From an uncultured Odoribacter sp. (lineage in GTDB: Bacteria; Bacteroidota; Bacteroidia; Bacteroidales; Marinifilaceae), in assembly GCA_910578105.1 (NCBI GenBank), contig CAJTPD010000009.1, positions 62,001 to 126,000 on the forward strand: a DNA stretch of 64,000 bases, written 5' to 3'. The number at the start of each line of letters is the position of its first letter. Position 1 is the stretch's first letter. Below the pieces are notes generated by a model. That model was given only the letters and a program-made list of their open reading frames with translations, was not told the origin of the DNA and searched no databases. The translations under genes and the position numbers were made by a program. Below, in pieces: positions 38,201 through 46,765 of the stretch.

Positions 38201-38463
38201 GAAGTCGTTTTTTCCACCCCGGCCACGGACGACACCAATCCCTCCACCTTAGAGGTGATTTCCTGCTCAATAACCCGTTGTGATGCTCCCGGCCAACTAA
38301 ACGAAACAGTCAAACGCTTACCCTGTTCAGGAGAAGGATGATAGGCAAGCCGCAATAACGGTATTAAGCCCCCCCCTATCACCATCAACACCACCATAAT
38401 CAAGATAAGTGAAAAAGTGGGAATACGGTCTAAAAATCCCTTTTCCTTTATTCCATTACCCAT
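35224..38463 (-). CDS. RND-family transporter permease (second of a pair)
   Basis: A 1079-residue inner-membrane RND protein with twelve predicted TM segments in two halves and two large periplasmic loops (about residues 40-330 and 560-880). The first loop starts VSFSWPGASQRVIEQEITSKVEGLV, a standard HAE1/AcrB-type opening. In TM4 the usual D-D pair is replaced by a single Asp (FGIMIDTVIVMADHY), so proton relay residues are reduced. It begins 5 nt after the first RND gene ends. The two may form a heteromeric pump like MdtBC. It is the last complete gene of the long NVEALA operon. Substrate is unknown; small-peptide or lipid export is possible. Confidence 0.85.
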   Translation of the reverse strand: MGNGIKEKGFLDRIPTFSLILIMVVLMVIGGGLIPLLRLAYHPSPEQGKRLTVSFSWPGASQRVIEQEITSKVEGLVSSVAGVEKTTSMSSRGSGSVTVVLKEKVNVSAVRFEISSLLKQMAGKLPEGAGHLYLQGGNIDNGLKKNTQQVLSYIINADMDPANIKDYVERNIKPQLTQIDYVRDVSVGGAMPLYLDIEYNPAELQKYGLGSNVIVSGLQNFLGQRSIVGDVDRIARDGNKERITLLLETEQLGADIGKTPIATVDGKIVYLSDIAEFDYKKRQETSFYRINGLNTIYLSISADTETSVIKASSGLRKRMEKIQANLTDGFYVTLTHDAAKEVREELAKLIKRTFLSLVILFLFVWIVSRSGRYLSVIALSLFANVLISVIFYYLFDVELNLISLAGIAVSFGIMIDTVIVMADHYSYYHNRSAFLAILAALLTTIGSLVIVFFMPDYVKGALNHFSMIIIINLVVALFVALFFVPAIIERNGLYRCRPKKSYGRLKRTVKWSRFYSRYIVFTQKRKWIYITIFLLAFGIPIHLLPAKLGKSDYYYRTGEKQETKWYEEVYNKTIGSNFYQGTLRQPLEKMLGGTLRLFSSVHSSRTFSQQERNVKLYISAQLTEGNNTAVLNQKMWQMDRFLAGFKEIKRFVTRVEGKSGSIEVEFADEYKNGAFPQHLESEVIREALLIGGVDWTTSGVSERGFSNSLGLGRKSHRIGLSGYNYDRLYKYAEMVAEKIKSNRRVNDVGIELGSSDYWRSNDEAGSEMYIKYDMEKIALNNLDLRQCYSALAALMNEGNVGVYRNKNQRIAIDYHSSERDKFDVWHLMNSHLAVGERQVCYAHIGEIGKRNAAARITKTNQEYSLQVAFNFMGSYDLSDRFIKQTTEEVNAVLPVGFRTVNESFGWYDDKGSQYWLILLIVVIIFFTCSVLFESFRQPLVIISLIPISFIGTFLTFYFSGVNFGTGGFASLVLLSGLVVNAAIYVINEYNGLVSRNIKRQNRLGLVWLYVKAYNYKIIAVLLTILSTVLGLVPFLIDGPKAEEFWFSFAIGTIGGLLFSLVALVFFMPVLMPFLFNKNK

Positions 38464-38468
38464 AAGAA

Positions 38469-41400
38469 TCAGCGTTTTCGGTAAATTACATAATAGAGCA
38501 ACGGAATAAAGAACAAACTGATAATTGTCCCGACACTCATACCAATAATAATAGAAAGCGACAGCGGATATTGCAGGTCAGACCCCATATCTACCCGATT
38601 CAAAAAGGGAGCAATAGCCAATATCGTCGTCAACGAAGTCATGATAATCGGTTTCAAACGGCTGTGCCCGCCGGTAAAAACAGCCCTTAACAATGACATT
38701 CCATTCTTACGCAAGCGATTAATCGTATCCACCTTAAGAATGGAATCATTGATAATAATACCACTCATCACGACGAGACCGATCATCGACATGATGTTCA
38801 GACTCTCTCCGAACAGCCAAAGACCGAACAAGACGAAAAAAATATCCACTACAATCTCCGACAGAATAATAAGCGGTTGTATAACGCTTTCAAACTGCGC
38901 TGCTAAGATAAAATAGAGCAAGGAAACCGCAACCAACAGAATAATTATCAACTCCCGAATCATTTCCCGGCTGGAAAAATATTCTCCCGTAAAAGTTACA
39001 AAAAAGTCCTGTTCCTCCTTAACAACCTTCTCTATGGTATCCATGACCCGTCTTACCTCCCTCTCATCAACATCAAGCACAATCGGGTAATAATCTCCGC
39101 CGCTACCGGAATAGAGTTTTTTAAAATCTTCTCCTTTTGTCTCCCGAATCACCATCGCAAGAGGAATTTCGACACCGTTACGGTTACGCACTTTCCCGGA
39201 TAAAATATCCGCAGCTTCCGCCCGCGTATCTCCTGTCGTTACAGGTACCGAATACCCTCCCTGATTGATACGGAACAACGTATTCTGGCTAATCATATTT
39301 TTCATTTTTCCGTAAATATCGTTAAAGGTGATTTCATGGATGGCCATCGCTTCCACATCAGCTATATAACGAATATTTTGCTCCATCACAGCCGGAGGAA
39401 TCAGTACGTCCGGCAAGGCTTTCTCAATCTTGCCAACCACACGTTTCACCTGTTCTACCGACGGGGCCTGCCCTTCTTTACTATGTAATTGCGCTACGAG
39501 AAAATCTCCTTTCTCCGTAAATATCATATTGAATACATTACCGGAAACCTGAAAAGAAATTTGAGCTTCCGGATAATTCGAAGCCACGTAATCTGATATT
39601 TCCCGTTCTATCCGCACCAGAGCCTCCGAATCTTTAGCTTTAATATAGACCACACTTTCGGAAGGAGTTATCTCTTTGGTATGTGACATCAAAAACTGTT
39701 GAACACCCACCATCGATGTGGTTTGCAACACTAAACTATCCACTTGTGACAATAATCGGTAAACCCGCAGGTCATTCTCCTCCAAAGAAATACCGCTATT
39801 CCAGTCAATCGTCAGAAGCGTATCGTCATGTGCTATTTCAGGCAAGCGACTTTTTCCCACCAGCTGATAAACGAAATAAGTGAGCGGGATAAGCAACATA
39901 AAACAAACAATCATCAACCGACCGTGCCGCAACATCCATTTCAGGCCCGTTTCGTATGGCCGGTAATAATCAAACGTTAAAAACTTAGCCATAAACCGGT
40001 TTTCCGTATGCGATGACAGATGACGATACATCAAATAAAAATAAACCGGCAAAACAAGCACCGACACCAACAACGAAGCGAACAAGGCAACCGTCACCGC
40101 CATGGCCTGGTCGTAGAAAAGCGCACCCGCCGTACCGCTTAAAAAGATAAGCGGCAAAAAAACCGAACAGGTCGTCAGCACACTACTCAACATCGGAGTA
40201 AACACCTCACCGACCGCCATAGCAATAGCCTCCCGGAGTTCCGTACCCGATTTCCATTTCTGAAATATATTGTCTATCACGATTATCGAGTTGTCGACCA
40301 TCATTCCGGTACCCAGAATCAATCCCGAAAGCGATATGATATTCAACGATATCTTCAATACGTGAAAAACTAAAAGCGTAACAAGAAGCGACAACGGAAT
40401 AGTAATCACAATCAATACCGGCGAACGCAAATCCCTCATGAACAAGAAAATAATCAATGCAGCTAAGATTGCTCCAATCAGCAGATTACTACTCAAATTG
40501 TCTATCGAATAAGATAACAATTTCGTCTGATCCCGGGTCAGTTCGAAACGAATATCGGGATATTCTTTCTCCAAATCGGCAATGAGCGTAGCAATGCTCT
40601 CTTGTAAATCCGCCATTCTGGCATCGTTCTGTTTGATAATCGCCAACGAAACGGCAGGAACATCACCGCTACGCACCAACCCGTTCCGTTTTGCCGGACG
40701 CTCTATGATTTCACACAATTCCTTAAAACGATAGACCCGCCCTTTATGATTGATATATATATTCTCAATATCTTCTTTTGAAATAATCCGGGAATCAAAA
40801 TGAATACTATAACGGTATTCCCCGTCTTTGATGCTCAATGCCCCCAGGGATACGTTATTATCATTAATCGCATTTTCAAGCAAACTAAGCCCTACCCCCA
40901 TGGAAGTCAGTTTCGTGTAATCGGGAATACAAAGCAATTCCGGAGTCACAACGCCGCTAATATCCACCATGGCCGTTTGGGGCAACTGTTCTATACGTTT
41001 CGCAATCACATCCCGGGCAAATTGGCCCAGTTCACTGAAATCAATCCCTGCTTCCCGCGGCTTATCCTGTTCTTTCGGAACTCCGTTTTTGAGCGACAGA
41101 TTCAGATAAAATGCCGGAATGTCGGTTACACTGGCTTTAATCACCTTCGGACGCTCCACATCTTTGGGTAATGCCATGACAGCCCGATCCAACTTCTCGT
41201 TAACGTCAATAAAAATGATGTCAATATTGTTGTCAGGTTCGAACTCCATGTAAATAGCTCCCGCATCCGCCCGTGCTTCTGCGGTAATATTCTTCAATCC
41301 CGTTACCTGCGATAACTGGTTCTTCAATGGTTTCAAAAGCGTATTATCCACCTCCCGGACCGATAAACCGGGAGCCGAAACCTGAATCGTAATCTGCGGA

Positions 41401-41519
41401 ATGTCGATAGCAGGCATAAGTGACACGGGCAGGTATCCCATCGCCACAATACTCAATACCACAATTGCAACGACACACATGGTAACCCCAATGGGACGTT
41501 TCAACAATTCTTTTATCAT
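38469..41519 (-). CDS. RND-family transporter permease (first of a pair)
   Basis: A 1016-residue RND permease with the opening MIKELLKRPIGVTMCVVAIVVLSIVAMGYLP-like first TM (residues 10-30) and periplasmic loop ITIQVSAPGLSVREVDNTLLKPLKNQLSQV. TM4 carries GTGMMVDNSIIVIDNI, with Asp-Asn in place of the Asp-Asp pair, and a late GIIINDSILKVDTINRLR follows in TM10/11. It is complete. It starts 2 nt after the adaptor gene and is followed after 5 nt by the second RND gene. Together with the adaptor and TolC protein it forms a full tripartite envelope transporter. Confidence 0.87.
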   Translation of the reverse strand: MIKELLKRPIGVTMCVVAIVVLSIVAMGYLPVSLMPAIDIPQITIQVSAPGLSVREVDNTLLKPLKNQLSQVTGLKNITAEARADAGAIYMEFEPDNNIDIIFIDVNEKLDRAVMALPKDVERPKVIKASVTDIPAFYLNLSLKNGVPKEQDKPREAGIDFSELGQFARDVIAKRIEQLPQTAMVDISGVVTPELLCIPDYTKLTSMGVGLSLLENAINDNNVSLGALSIKDGEYRYSIHFDSRIISKEDIENIYINHKGRVYRFKELCEIIERPAKRNGLVRSGDVPAVSLAIIKQNDARMADLQESIATLIADLEKEYPDIRFELTRDQTKLLSYSIDNLSSNLLIGAILAALIIFLFMRDLRSPVLIVITIPLSLLVTLLVFHVLKISLNIISLSGLILGTGMMVDNSIIVIDNIFQKWKSGTELREAIAMAVGEVFTPMLSSVLTTCSVFLPLIFLSGTAGALFYDQAMAVTVALFASLLVSVLVLPVYFYLMYRHLSSHTENRFMAKFLTFDYYRPYETGLKWMLRHGRLMIVCFMLLIPLTYFVYQLVGKSRLPEIAHDDTLLTIDWNSGISLEENDLRVYRLLSQVDSLVLQTTSMVGVQQFLMSHTKEITPSESVVYIKAKDSEALVRIEREISDYVASNYPEAQISFQVSGNVFNMIFTEKGDFLVAQLHSKEGQAPSVEQVKRVVGKIEKALPDVLIPPAVMEQNIRYIADVEAMAIHEITFNDIYGKMKNMISQNTLFRINQGGYSVPVTTGDTRAEAADILSGKVRNRNGVEIPLAMVIRETKGEDFKKLYSGSGGDYYPIVLDVDEREVRRVMDTIEKVVKEEQDFFVTFTGEYFSSREMIRELIIILLVAVSLLYFILAAQFESVIQPLIILSEIVVDIFFVLFGLWLFGESLNIMSMIGLVVMSGIIINDSILKVDTINRLRKNGMSLLRAVFTGGHSRLKPIIMTSLTTILAIAPFLNRVDMGSDLQYPLSLSIIIGMSVGTIISLFFIPLLYYVIYRKR

Positions 41520-41521
41520 GA

Positions 41522-42625
41522 TTACTGCTTATTATTAGGTGTCACATCCGTTCCGTCAGCAAGATTCAGGTTATTTGAAGTAATCACAACATCATTTTCA
41601 GAGATGGAAGTTTGTTTCTTTTCGCAGCCCGTAATGACATGAGAATCAATATTCGACATCACGACATCGACATACGTCCAAACCGCTTTACCGTCCCGGT
41701 AACAGAAAACGACCTGAAAGCCATCCCGCAATACCACCGCATCCTTGGGAACCACGAAACTATTTTTAATCTCACGTTCCAACACAATCTTCACATTCAT
41801 TCCCTCTATCAGATAGCTGTCGGCATTGCGCACTCTTGCCCGTATCTTCACCTGTCCGTGGTCATCAATCAAAGGATTTATCTCCGTCACATCCCCGTAA
41901 AACGTCTTTTTATCATTGACAAACGGGATAATCTTTACATGCTGTCCGAGAGCAACCTCCTCTATTTCCGCCTCTAATATACTGAACTCGACATCAAAAT
42001 ACGAATCATCAATCAATGTGCATAATTTATTGGCAGAGCGATCATACACCTTCGCATCTAAGTTGGCAACACGCCCGTTAAAAGGAGCTATCAAATAACA
42101 ATTCGCCAAACGACGCTTAGCCGCCTCCAATTGATCCACGGCATTGTCATAACCGGACGATATCTTCATATTACGCAAAATCATTGCCGGAACCCCTGTC
42201 GTATCTGCAGCATATCCCTGCCCGATCAATTTGTCCTGCAAATCTATATCAGCCTTTTCCATGGCCCGGCGACTCTTTTCCAATTCCACCATTGCCTCTT
42301 TGTTATCTAAAGTGGCCAGCACGGCTCCCTTTTTCACATATTCCCCGTTGCTCCCGTTGATTGCAGTAATGACACCCGCTCCCTCAAAACTGAGATCACT
42401 TTTAAAGACCGCCCGCAATTTACCATTACAAACAATCTGCTTTTGAAAAGTACGTTTTCTCAGCATCAGCGTATCAACAGTAATCAAACGATTTTGTCTT
42501 TCACTTTTACCGATTTCTTTTTTTTCTTCCTTTTTTCCATTACCGCAGGCAAGCGTACCCAACACGATACCACTTAACAACAGGATTTTATATATATTCA
42601 TTTCCATCTTCATTAACATTTTCAC
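41522..42625 (-). CDS. RND adaptor lipoprotein (membrane fusion protein)
   Basis: A 367-residue periplasmic adaptor. The N-terminus has several in-frame Met (42625, 42613, 42607 and others) before a lipoprotein signal with lipobox LGTLAC, so the true start may be slightly internal. A lipoyl/barrel-sandwich half (GVITAINGSNGEYVKKGAVLATLDN), a short alpha-hairpin and the second half (APFNGRVANLDAKV) are followed by beta-barrel domains. It links the RND pair to the TolC channel. Spacing is 6 nt after tolC-like and 2 nt before the RND gene. Confidence 0.87.
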   Translation of the reverse strand: MKMLMKMEMNIYKILLLSGIVLGTLACGNGKKEEKKEIGKSERQNRLITVDTLMLRKRTFQKQIVCNGKLRAVFKSDLSFEGAGVITAINGSNGEYVKKGAVLATLDNKEAMVELEKSRRAMEKADIDLQDKLIGQGYAADTTGVPAMILRNMKISSGYDNAVDQLEAAKRRLANCYLIAPFNGRVANLDAKVYDRSANKLCTLIDDSYFDVEFSILEAEIEEVALGQHVKIIPFVNDKKTFYGDVTEINPLIDDHGQVKIRARVRNADSYLIEGMNVKIVLEREIKNSFVVPKDAVVLRDGFQVVFCYRDGKAVWTYVDVVMSNIDSHVITGCEKKQTSISENDVVITSNNLNLADGTDVTPNNKQ

Positions 42626-42631
42626 AAGTAA

Positions 42632-44116
42632 CTATTTTTCCACAATTTTATCAAATTCAGCGCTAATATCCTTTTTAGAAATAAAATCATACAAAGACAA
42701 CTTGCGCAATTCGAAATAAGCATTCCAAAACGTGTGCAGTTGGCTGATATACTGTTCACTGGCAGCGTCCAATTCCTTTTGGGCTGTATTCAGGTCCGTA
42801 ACCGTAATTCCCCCGTTCTGGAAACGTTTTTTAGTAATATCATAACGTTCCTCGGCAATCTGTAACGCCTTGGCAGATATATTACATTGCGTAGCCTGAT
42901 TATTAAACTTCATCACCTTGATTCGGATGTCCTGCTGAAATTTCGTCTCCTCCTGTTCCAATTCCGTCCGGGCCAGACGTGCCTCCGCTTCCGCCATCTT
43001 AATACGTCCGCGGCTCATTCCCCAATCGTAAATAGGCATGGAAACCGACAAACCGACCACCTCACGATCTTTCAAACGGCTATACACCCTTTCCAAGTCA
43101 TCACCGGTTTGTGAGAATCCTAAGTTCGCCCTTAATTCCACCTGAATACCCCGATCCGCTTTGGCCTGTGCCACACTTTTCTGCGAATTCAATTCTTTTA
43201 TTTTAAGCGATACCTGATGAGAAGAATTTTGCAAAGCCTTACTTAACACGAAATTGTACTCCATAAACACTTCCGGCACGCTCATCGGTGGCTGCAACTC
43301 AAAGAAAGCGCTTTCCGACACCCCTAAGTAAGACCTGAAATTAAACAAAGCTATTTCCAAATTAATCTTACTGTTACTAACCGACAATTCCGCATTCATC
43401 AACGACAGTTCCAATTGAAGCAACTCACTTTTAGGCAACGTGCCTATCCCGAACCTCTTTTGGGCAATTTCATACATACTGCGGGTATCTTTCAGGTTAT
43501 CCATGCTTTTCCTGTAACTTGTCTGGGCCGACAAAACCGAGAAAAAATAGGTGGTAGCTTGAAGTGTTATATCCTCTAACGATTCCAAGTACTGTTTTTT
43601 GGCTTTCTCGTACTGCAAAGGTTCCGTTTTCTTCTGCCATTTCAATGTGTTAAAAGAGCGCAGCGGTTGTGTGTAATTAATCGTAACCGGATTGGAATTA
43701 TAAGTTTTCGTGTGGTAGGAAAACTGATCTAACCGGGCAAGAGACGTATTGAGGGACACGTTTCCCCCGGTAAGTGCAATTTTCTGGTTGATATAAACCG
43801 CTAAATCATTACTCAGCGTATTATTCGCTACGTAACTGATACGTCCTGTTTCCGGGTCGCGCACATCCACCAACGAACGGTTATAATTCCCTATAGTACC
43901 ACTTAAATTAAGCGAGGGTAACAACTGTGCTCTATAAGAACGATAACTCCAATACCGCGACATAAAGCTAAGTTGCACCATCTGAGCCTGCGGGGAATAA
44001 GTATGGGCAATCCGGATGGCCTCCTCCAAAGTCATCTTGCCAATAACCGGATTCTGTCCCGTAACAGAGTTGTAAACCAACCATCCCACGGATAATAATA
44101 TCAGCTTTTTTTTCAT
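42632..44116 (-). CDS. TolC-family outer membrane efflux protein
   Basis: A 494-residue outer-membrane channel with signal peptide (residues 1-20, ...YNSVTGQ) and two OEP repeats of long amphipathic helices. Typical stretches are TLEEAIRIAHTYSPQAQMVQL, FGIGTLPKSELLQLELSLMNAELS and RFQNGGITVTDLNTAQKELDAASEQY. It starts 28 nt after the O-antigen-ligase-like gene and so links the transporter genes to the peptide-maturation genes upstream. Confidence 0.88.
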   Translation of the reverse strand: MKKKLILLSVGWLVYNSVTGQNPVIGKMTLEEAIRIAHTYSPQAQMVQLSFMSRYWSYRSYRAQLLPSLNLSGTIGNYNRSLVDVRDPETGRISYVANNTLSNDLAVYINQKIALTGGNVSLNTSLARLDQFSYHTKTYNSNPVTINYTQPLRSFNTLKWQKKTEPLQYEKAKKQYLESLEDITLQATTYFFSVLSAQTSYRKSMDNLKDTRSMYEIAQKRFGIGTLPKSELLQLELSLMNAELSVSNSKINLEIALFNFRSYLGVSESAFFELQPPMSVPEVFMEYNFVLSKALQNSSHQVSLKIKELNSQKSVAQAKADRGIQVELRANLGFSQTGDDLERVYSRLKDREVVGLSVSMPIYDWGMSRGRIKMAEAEARLARTELEQEETKFQQDIRIKVMKFNNQATQCNISAKALQIAEERYDITKKRFQNGGITVTDLNTAQKELDAASEQYISQLHTFWNAYFELRKLSLYDFISKKDISAEFDKIVEK

Positions 44117-44144
44117 TCTATATATTCATTTTTACATTATCATT

Positions 44145-45866
44145 TTACGGTTCGGTACGAAGCATTTTTCTAATTTCAAATTTCATCTCATCCACAGCAA
44201 ATGAAGACACTTTGGGCCGTTTTCCCAACAAAATATGACCATAATAATTCATCATCGTTGTGTCTCCCCGCCCGGCTTCTAACTTTGTTAACAAATATAA
44301 CGGATAAACACGGTTCGGGCAAGTGTAATAAGCCTGCAGATAAGCGGCCGCCCCATAGTTATATTGCTTTAATGCCAGATAATTATTCCCCATGATATTC
44401 CGGAACATGGGATCGGCACTATGTTCTGTACCCTGTTTCAGAATGGCATTACTTTCCTCATACCGCCCCGTCTTATGAAGCGAATGTCCGTATTCAAACA
44501 AAAATTTAAAATCATGCTTTAAGACAGGATAAAACTTCCCGTACGCTTCAACAACACTTTGATAGTCCTCTCCCGTATAATAAACAGACTTCTCTTTCCA
44601 CTCCCGGTATGCCTCCCGATGCCCGAACTCCTGAAAGTCGGCAACCAAGGCCACGCCCCCCATCATCCCGAACATCAAAACATTCGCGTAACGTGCCGTC
44701 CTGATTTTCCGGTCCGGCAACTGTGCCAAAGCGAAAAGAAACAAGATAGCAATAGACGGAATATAAAACGTATATGAAAAAAGCGAAGCGACAAGCAAGG
44801 AGACCACGACACATCCGTAAGCCGTCAATCGCCGCAATTTAAAAAACAGTACCATTCCCGCCAATATCCCTCCCGTTGCCCCCAGCAACAAACACAAAGC
44901 GAGCGGTTCATTAAACGCCGACTCCACGACTCCCGCCAACTCCGCATAGCGATTATCCTGCTCCAGGGCGTTTTCTTTCACAAAATAATCATGCTGGGCC
45001 TCCGCATACGCCTTCCCGAAACCGTCAATTCCCACCCCGAACAACGGGGCTTTCGAATAGGCCGTAATGGTGTTTTGCCAAATAAAAAGCCGACCGTTAG
45101 CCGAATCTTTTTTAAGCAAATAAAACAACATCAGGACAACCGTCAATCCCATAACTCCACCCCCAATGACCCGACGGCGGTTTATCTTAATCCGCCCGGC
45201 AATCTCCTTGCGATAAAGCAACAGCACTCCGGCTAATGCCCCTATCCACCCGGCACGGCTCATGGTGGGCACTATGGCCACCAAAGTCGCACCAAATGTC
45301 AGGCAAGCCGTTATGTAACGCACAAATACGAGGTTACCCCCCACCTTCCGGTACCCTTTCTTCATCATAGCAACCGCAAGCACCAATACACCGGCCAAAA
45401 AGATACCGCAAGGCCCGGGATTAAAAAACGAACCGGTGACGACAAAACGCAGATGATTGGAAACCTCATACCCCAATAATTGCCTCAATACAAGATAAGA
45501 TTGGTAAACCCCGCAAAGCATCACCGCAAACGTCACGTAATTCGTCAACCGCACCCCTCTGATTACCCGGAACACGGCGTAAAGCGCAAAATAAGATACA
45601 CTCAAATAAAACTCTTTGCTTTGCATAGCATGAGTCATACCTGCGTGCAGCAACAAATAAACGAACAACAGAAACGCCACCGTATCTCCCCAATAAAGCG
45701 TTTCAGGAACTTTCAACAACCACACCGTTGCCACCATCGTCCCCAACAACAGGGCAAAATAGTTCGAAGTGGCAATTCCCCCGTAAAGGTCTCCCGTCAC
45801 CTGAAACTGCCCCGTCAGGAGCATGCTCATGCCCAATAATACCCATATAATCAGATATTTTCTCAT
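44145..45866 (-). CDS. O-antigen-ligase-like membrane protein with C-terminal TPR
   Basis: A 573-residue inner-membrane protein with about eleven TM segments in residues 1-430 and the Wzy_C/O-antigen-ligase core: VPTMSRAGWIGALAG in one loop, then FGVGIDGFGKAYAEAQHDYF, the usual periplasmic signature. The C-terminal 140 residues are soluble tetratricopeptide-like helices (YEESNAILKQG, NIMGNNYLALKQYNYGAAAYLQAYY). Its ATG at 45866 overlaps the signal peptidase stop as ATGA; longer in-frame starts upstream are unlikely. Family members ligate or polymerise glycans, or glycosylate proteins (PglL-like). In this operon, glycosylation of the peptide or of its transporter is conceivable but unproven. 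Confidence 0.82.
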   Translation of the reverse strand: MRKYLIIWVLLGMSMLLTGQFQVTGDLYGGIATSNYFALLLGTMVATVWLLKVPETLYWGDTVAFLLFVYLLLHAGMTHAMQSKEFYLSVSYFALYAVFRVIRGVRLTNYVTFAVMLCGVYQSYLVLRQLLGYEVSNHLRFVVTGSFFNPGPCGIFLAGVLVLAVAMMKKGYRKVGGNLVFVRYITACLTFGATLVAIVPTMSRAGWIGALAGVLLLYRKEIAGRIKINRRRVIGGGVMGLTVVLMLFYLLKKDSANGRLFIWQNTITAYSKAPLFGVGIDGFGKAYAEAQHDYFVKENALEQDNRYAELAGVVESAFNEPLALCLLLGATGGILAGMVLFFKLRRLTAYGCVVVSLLVASLFSYTFYIPSIAILFLFALAQLPDRKIRTARYANVLMFGMMGGVALVADFQEFGHREAYREWKEKSVYYTGEDYQSVVEAYGKFYPVLKHDFKFLFEYGHSLHKTGRYEESNAILKQGTEHSADPMFRNIMGNNYLALKQYNYGAAAYLQAYYTCPNRVYPLYLLTKLEAGRGDTTMMNYYGHILLGKRPKVSSFAVDEMKFEIRKMLRTEP

Positions 45867-46765
45867 TCCCCTGTTTGTTTTTTCACCCTTTTCAACAACC
45901 TGTCCCAACGGAATTCACCGCTTTCTTTATCCCGGGAACAGGTGATGCGGGTTACCACCCCGACAATAAATTCTTCCGGAACAAAACCCCAGTAACGGGA
46001 ATCGTTTGAATTCAACACATGGTCTCCGCAAAAAAAATAGTAATTCCCCTGAAAGGTATAATGGTCTATCGGTTTTCCTCCCAAGGTCAGCTGACGTTGA
46101 GCGTTAACCCTGAGTTTTTCACCCGTCTCGTACTCAATGACCAACCGATAGAGTTGAAAATTAACGGTATCAAGCCCCACCTGTCCCCCTTTCCGGGGCA
46201 CATAAAGCGGTCCGAACTCCTTGATTGTCCAACCGTAATGCCGGAAATCAAACGGGAACGCATGTATAACCGTATGGGCAATCAACGAATCCGGAGTTTC
46301 CGCCAAACGGCGTTGCTCCTCTTCAACCCCCAAAATTCCGGTATAGTTATTATTCTTAAAATACCCGTTCCGAATTTCTACCGTATCCCCCGGCAAACCG
46401 ATACACCGTTTACCGTAAACGTAATTGATTTTAAATTCGATTTTATATTTTCTCCGGTTTATCGGGAAATTAAAAATCACGATATCATTGTGGTCAACTT
46501 TTCGAAACCCTCGGGTACGGTGGCATTCCAACGGATCGCCATCCTTGAAATCCAGGCGGTCATAAATCCGGGCTCCGGCAATCAGCTTGTTGACAATGAC
46601 GTAATCACCCGGTATCAGGGTTGGACGCATCGAATCAGTCGGTATCACGAACTGGTCCACCACATAGACCCGCATCGCTATAAAAAGACCGATTAACACT
46701 CCGAGCCCGATAAAGGTGTACATCACCCGTAAGACTATATCCCAGAAATCCAGCCTCTTTTTCAT
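45863..46765 (-). CDS. Type I signal peptidase (S26), accessory copy
   Basis: A 300-residue membrane-bound serine protease. An N-terminal TM (about residues 12-35) is followed by the catalytic Ser motif IPTDSMRPTLIPGDYVIVNK, the Lys motif YGKRCIGLPGDTVEI and the late box CGDHVLNSNDSRYWGFVPEE. All catalytic residues are present. ATG 46765 overlaps the MauE gene's stop as ATGA and the next gene overlaps its own stop as ATGA, so expression is tightly coupled to the operon. Its place beside an NVEALA peptide suggests it processes that peptide after the VEAL(A/T) motif; a house-keeping LepB role cannot be excluded. Confidence 0.88.
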   Translation of the reverse strand: MKKRLDFWDIVLRVMYTFIGLGVLIGLFIAMRVYVVDQFVIPTDSMRPTLIPGDYVIVNKLIAGARIYDRLDFKDGDPLECHRTRGFRKVDHNDIVIFNFPINRRKYKIEFKINYVYGKRCIGLPGDTVEIRNGYFKNNNYTGILGVEEEQRRLAETPDSLIAHTVIHAFPFDFRHYGWTIKEFGPLYVPRKGGQVGLDTVNFQLYRLVIEYETGEKLRVNAQRQLTLGGKPIDHYTFQGNYYFFCGDHVLNSNDSRYWGFVPEEFIVGVVTRITCSRDKESGEFRWDRLLKRVKKQTGE

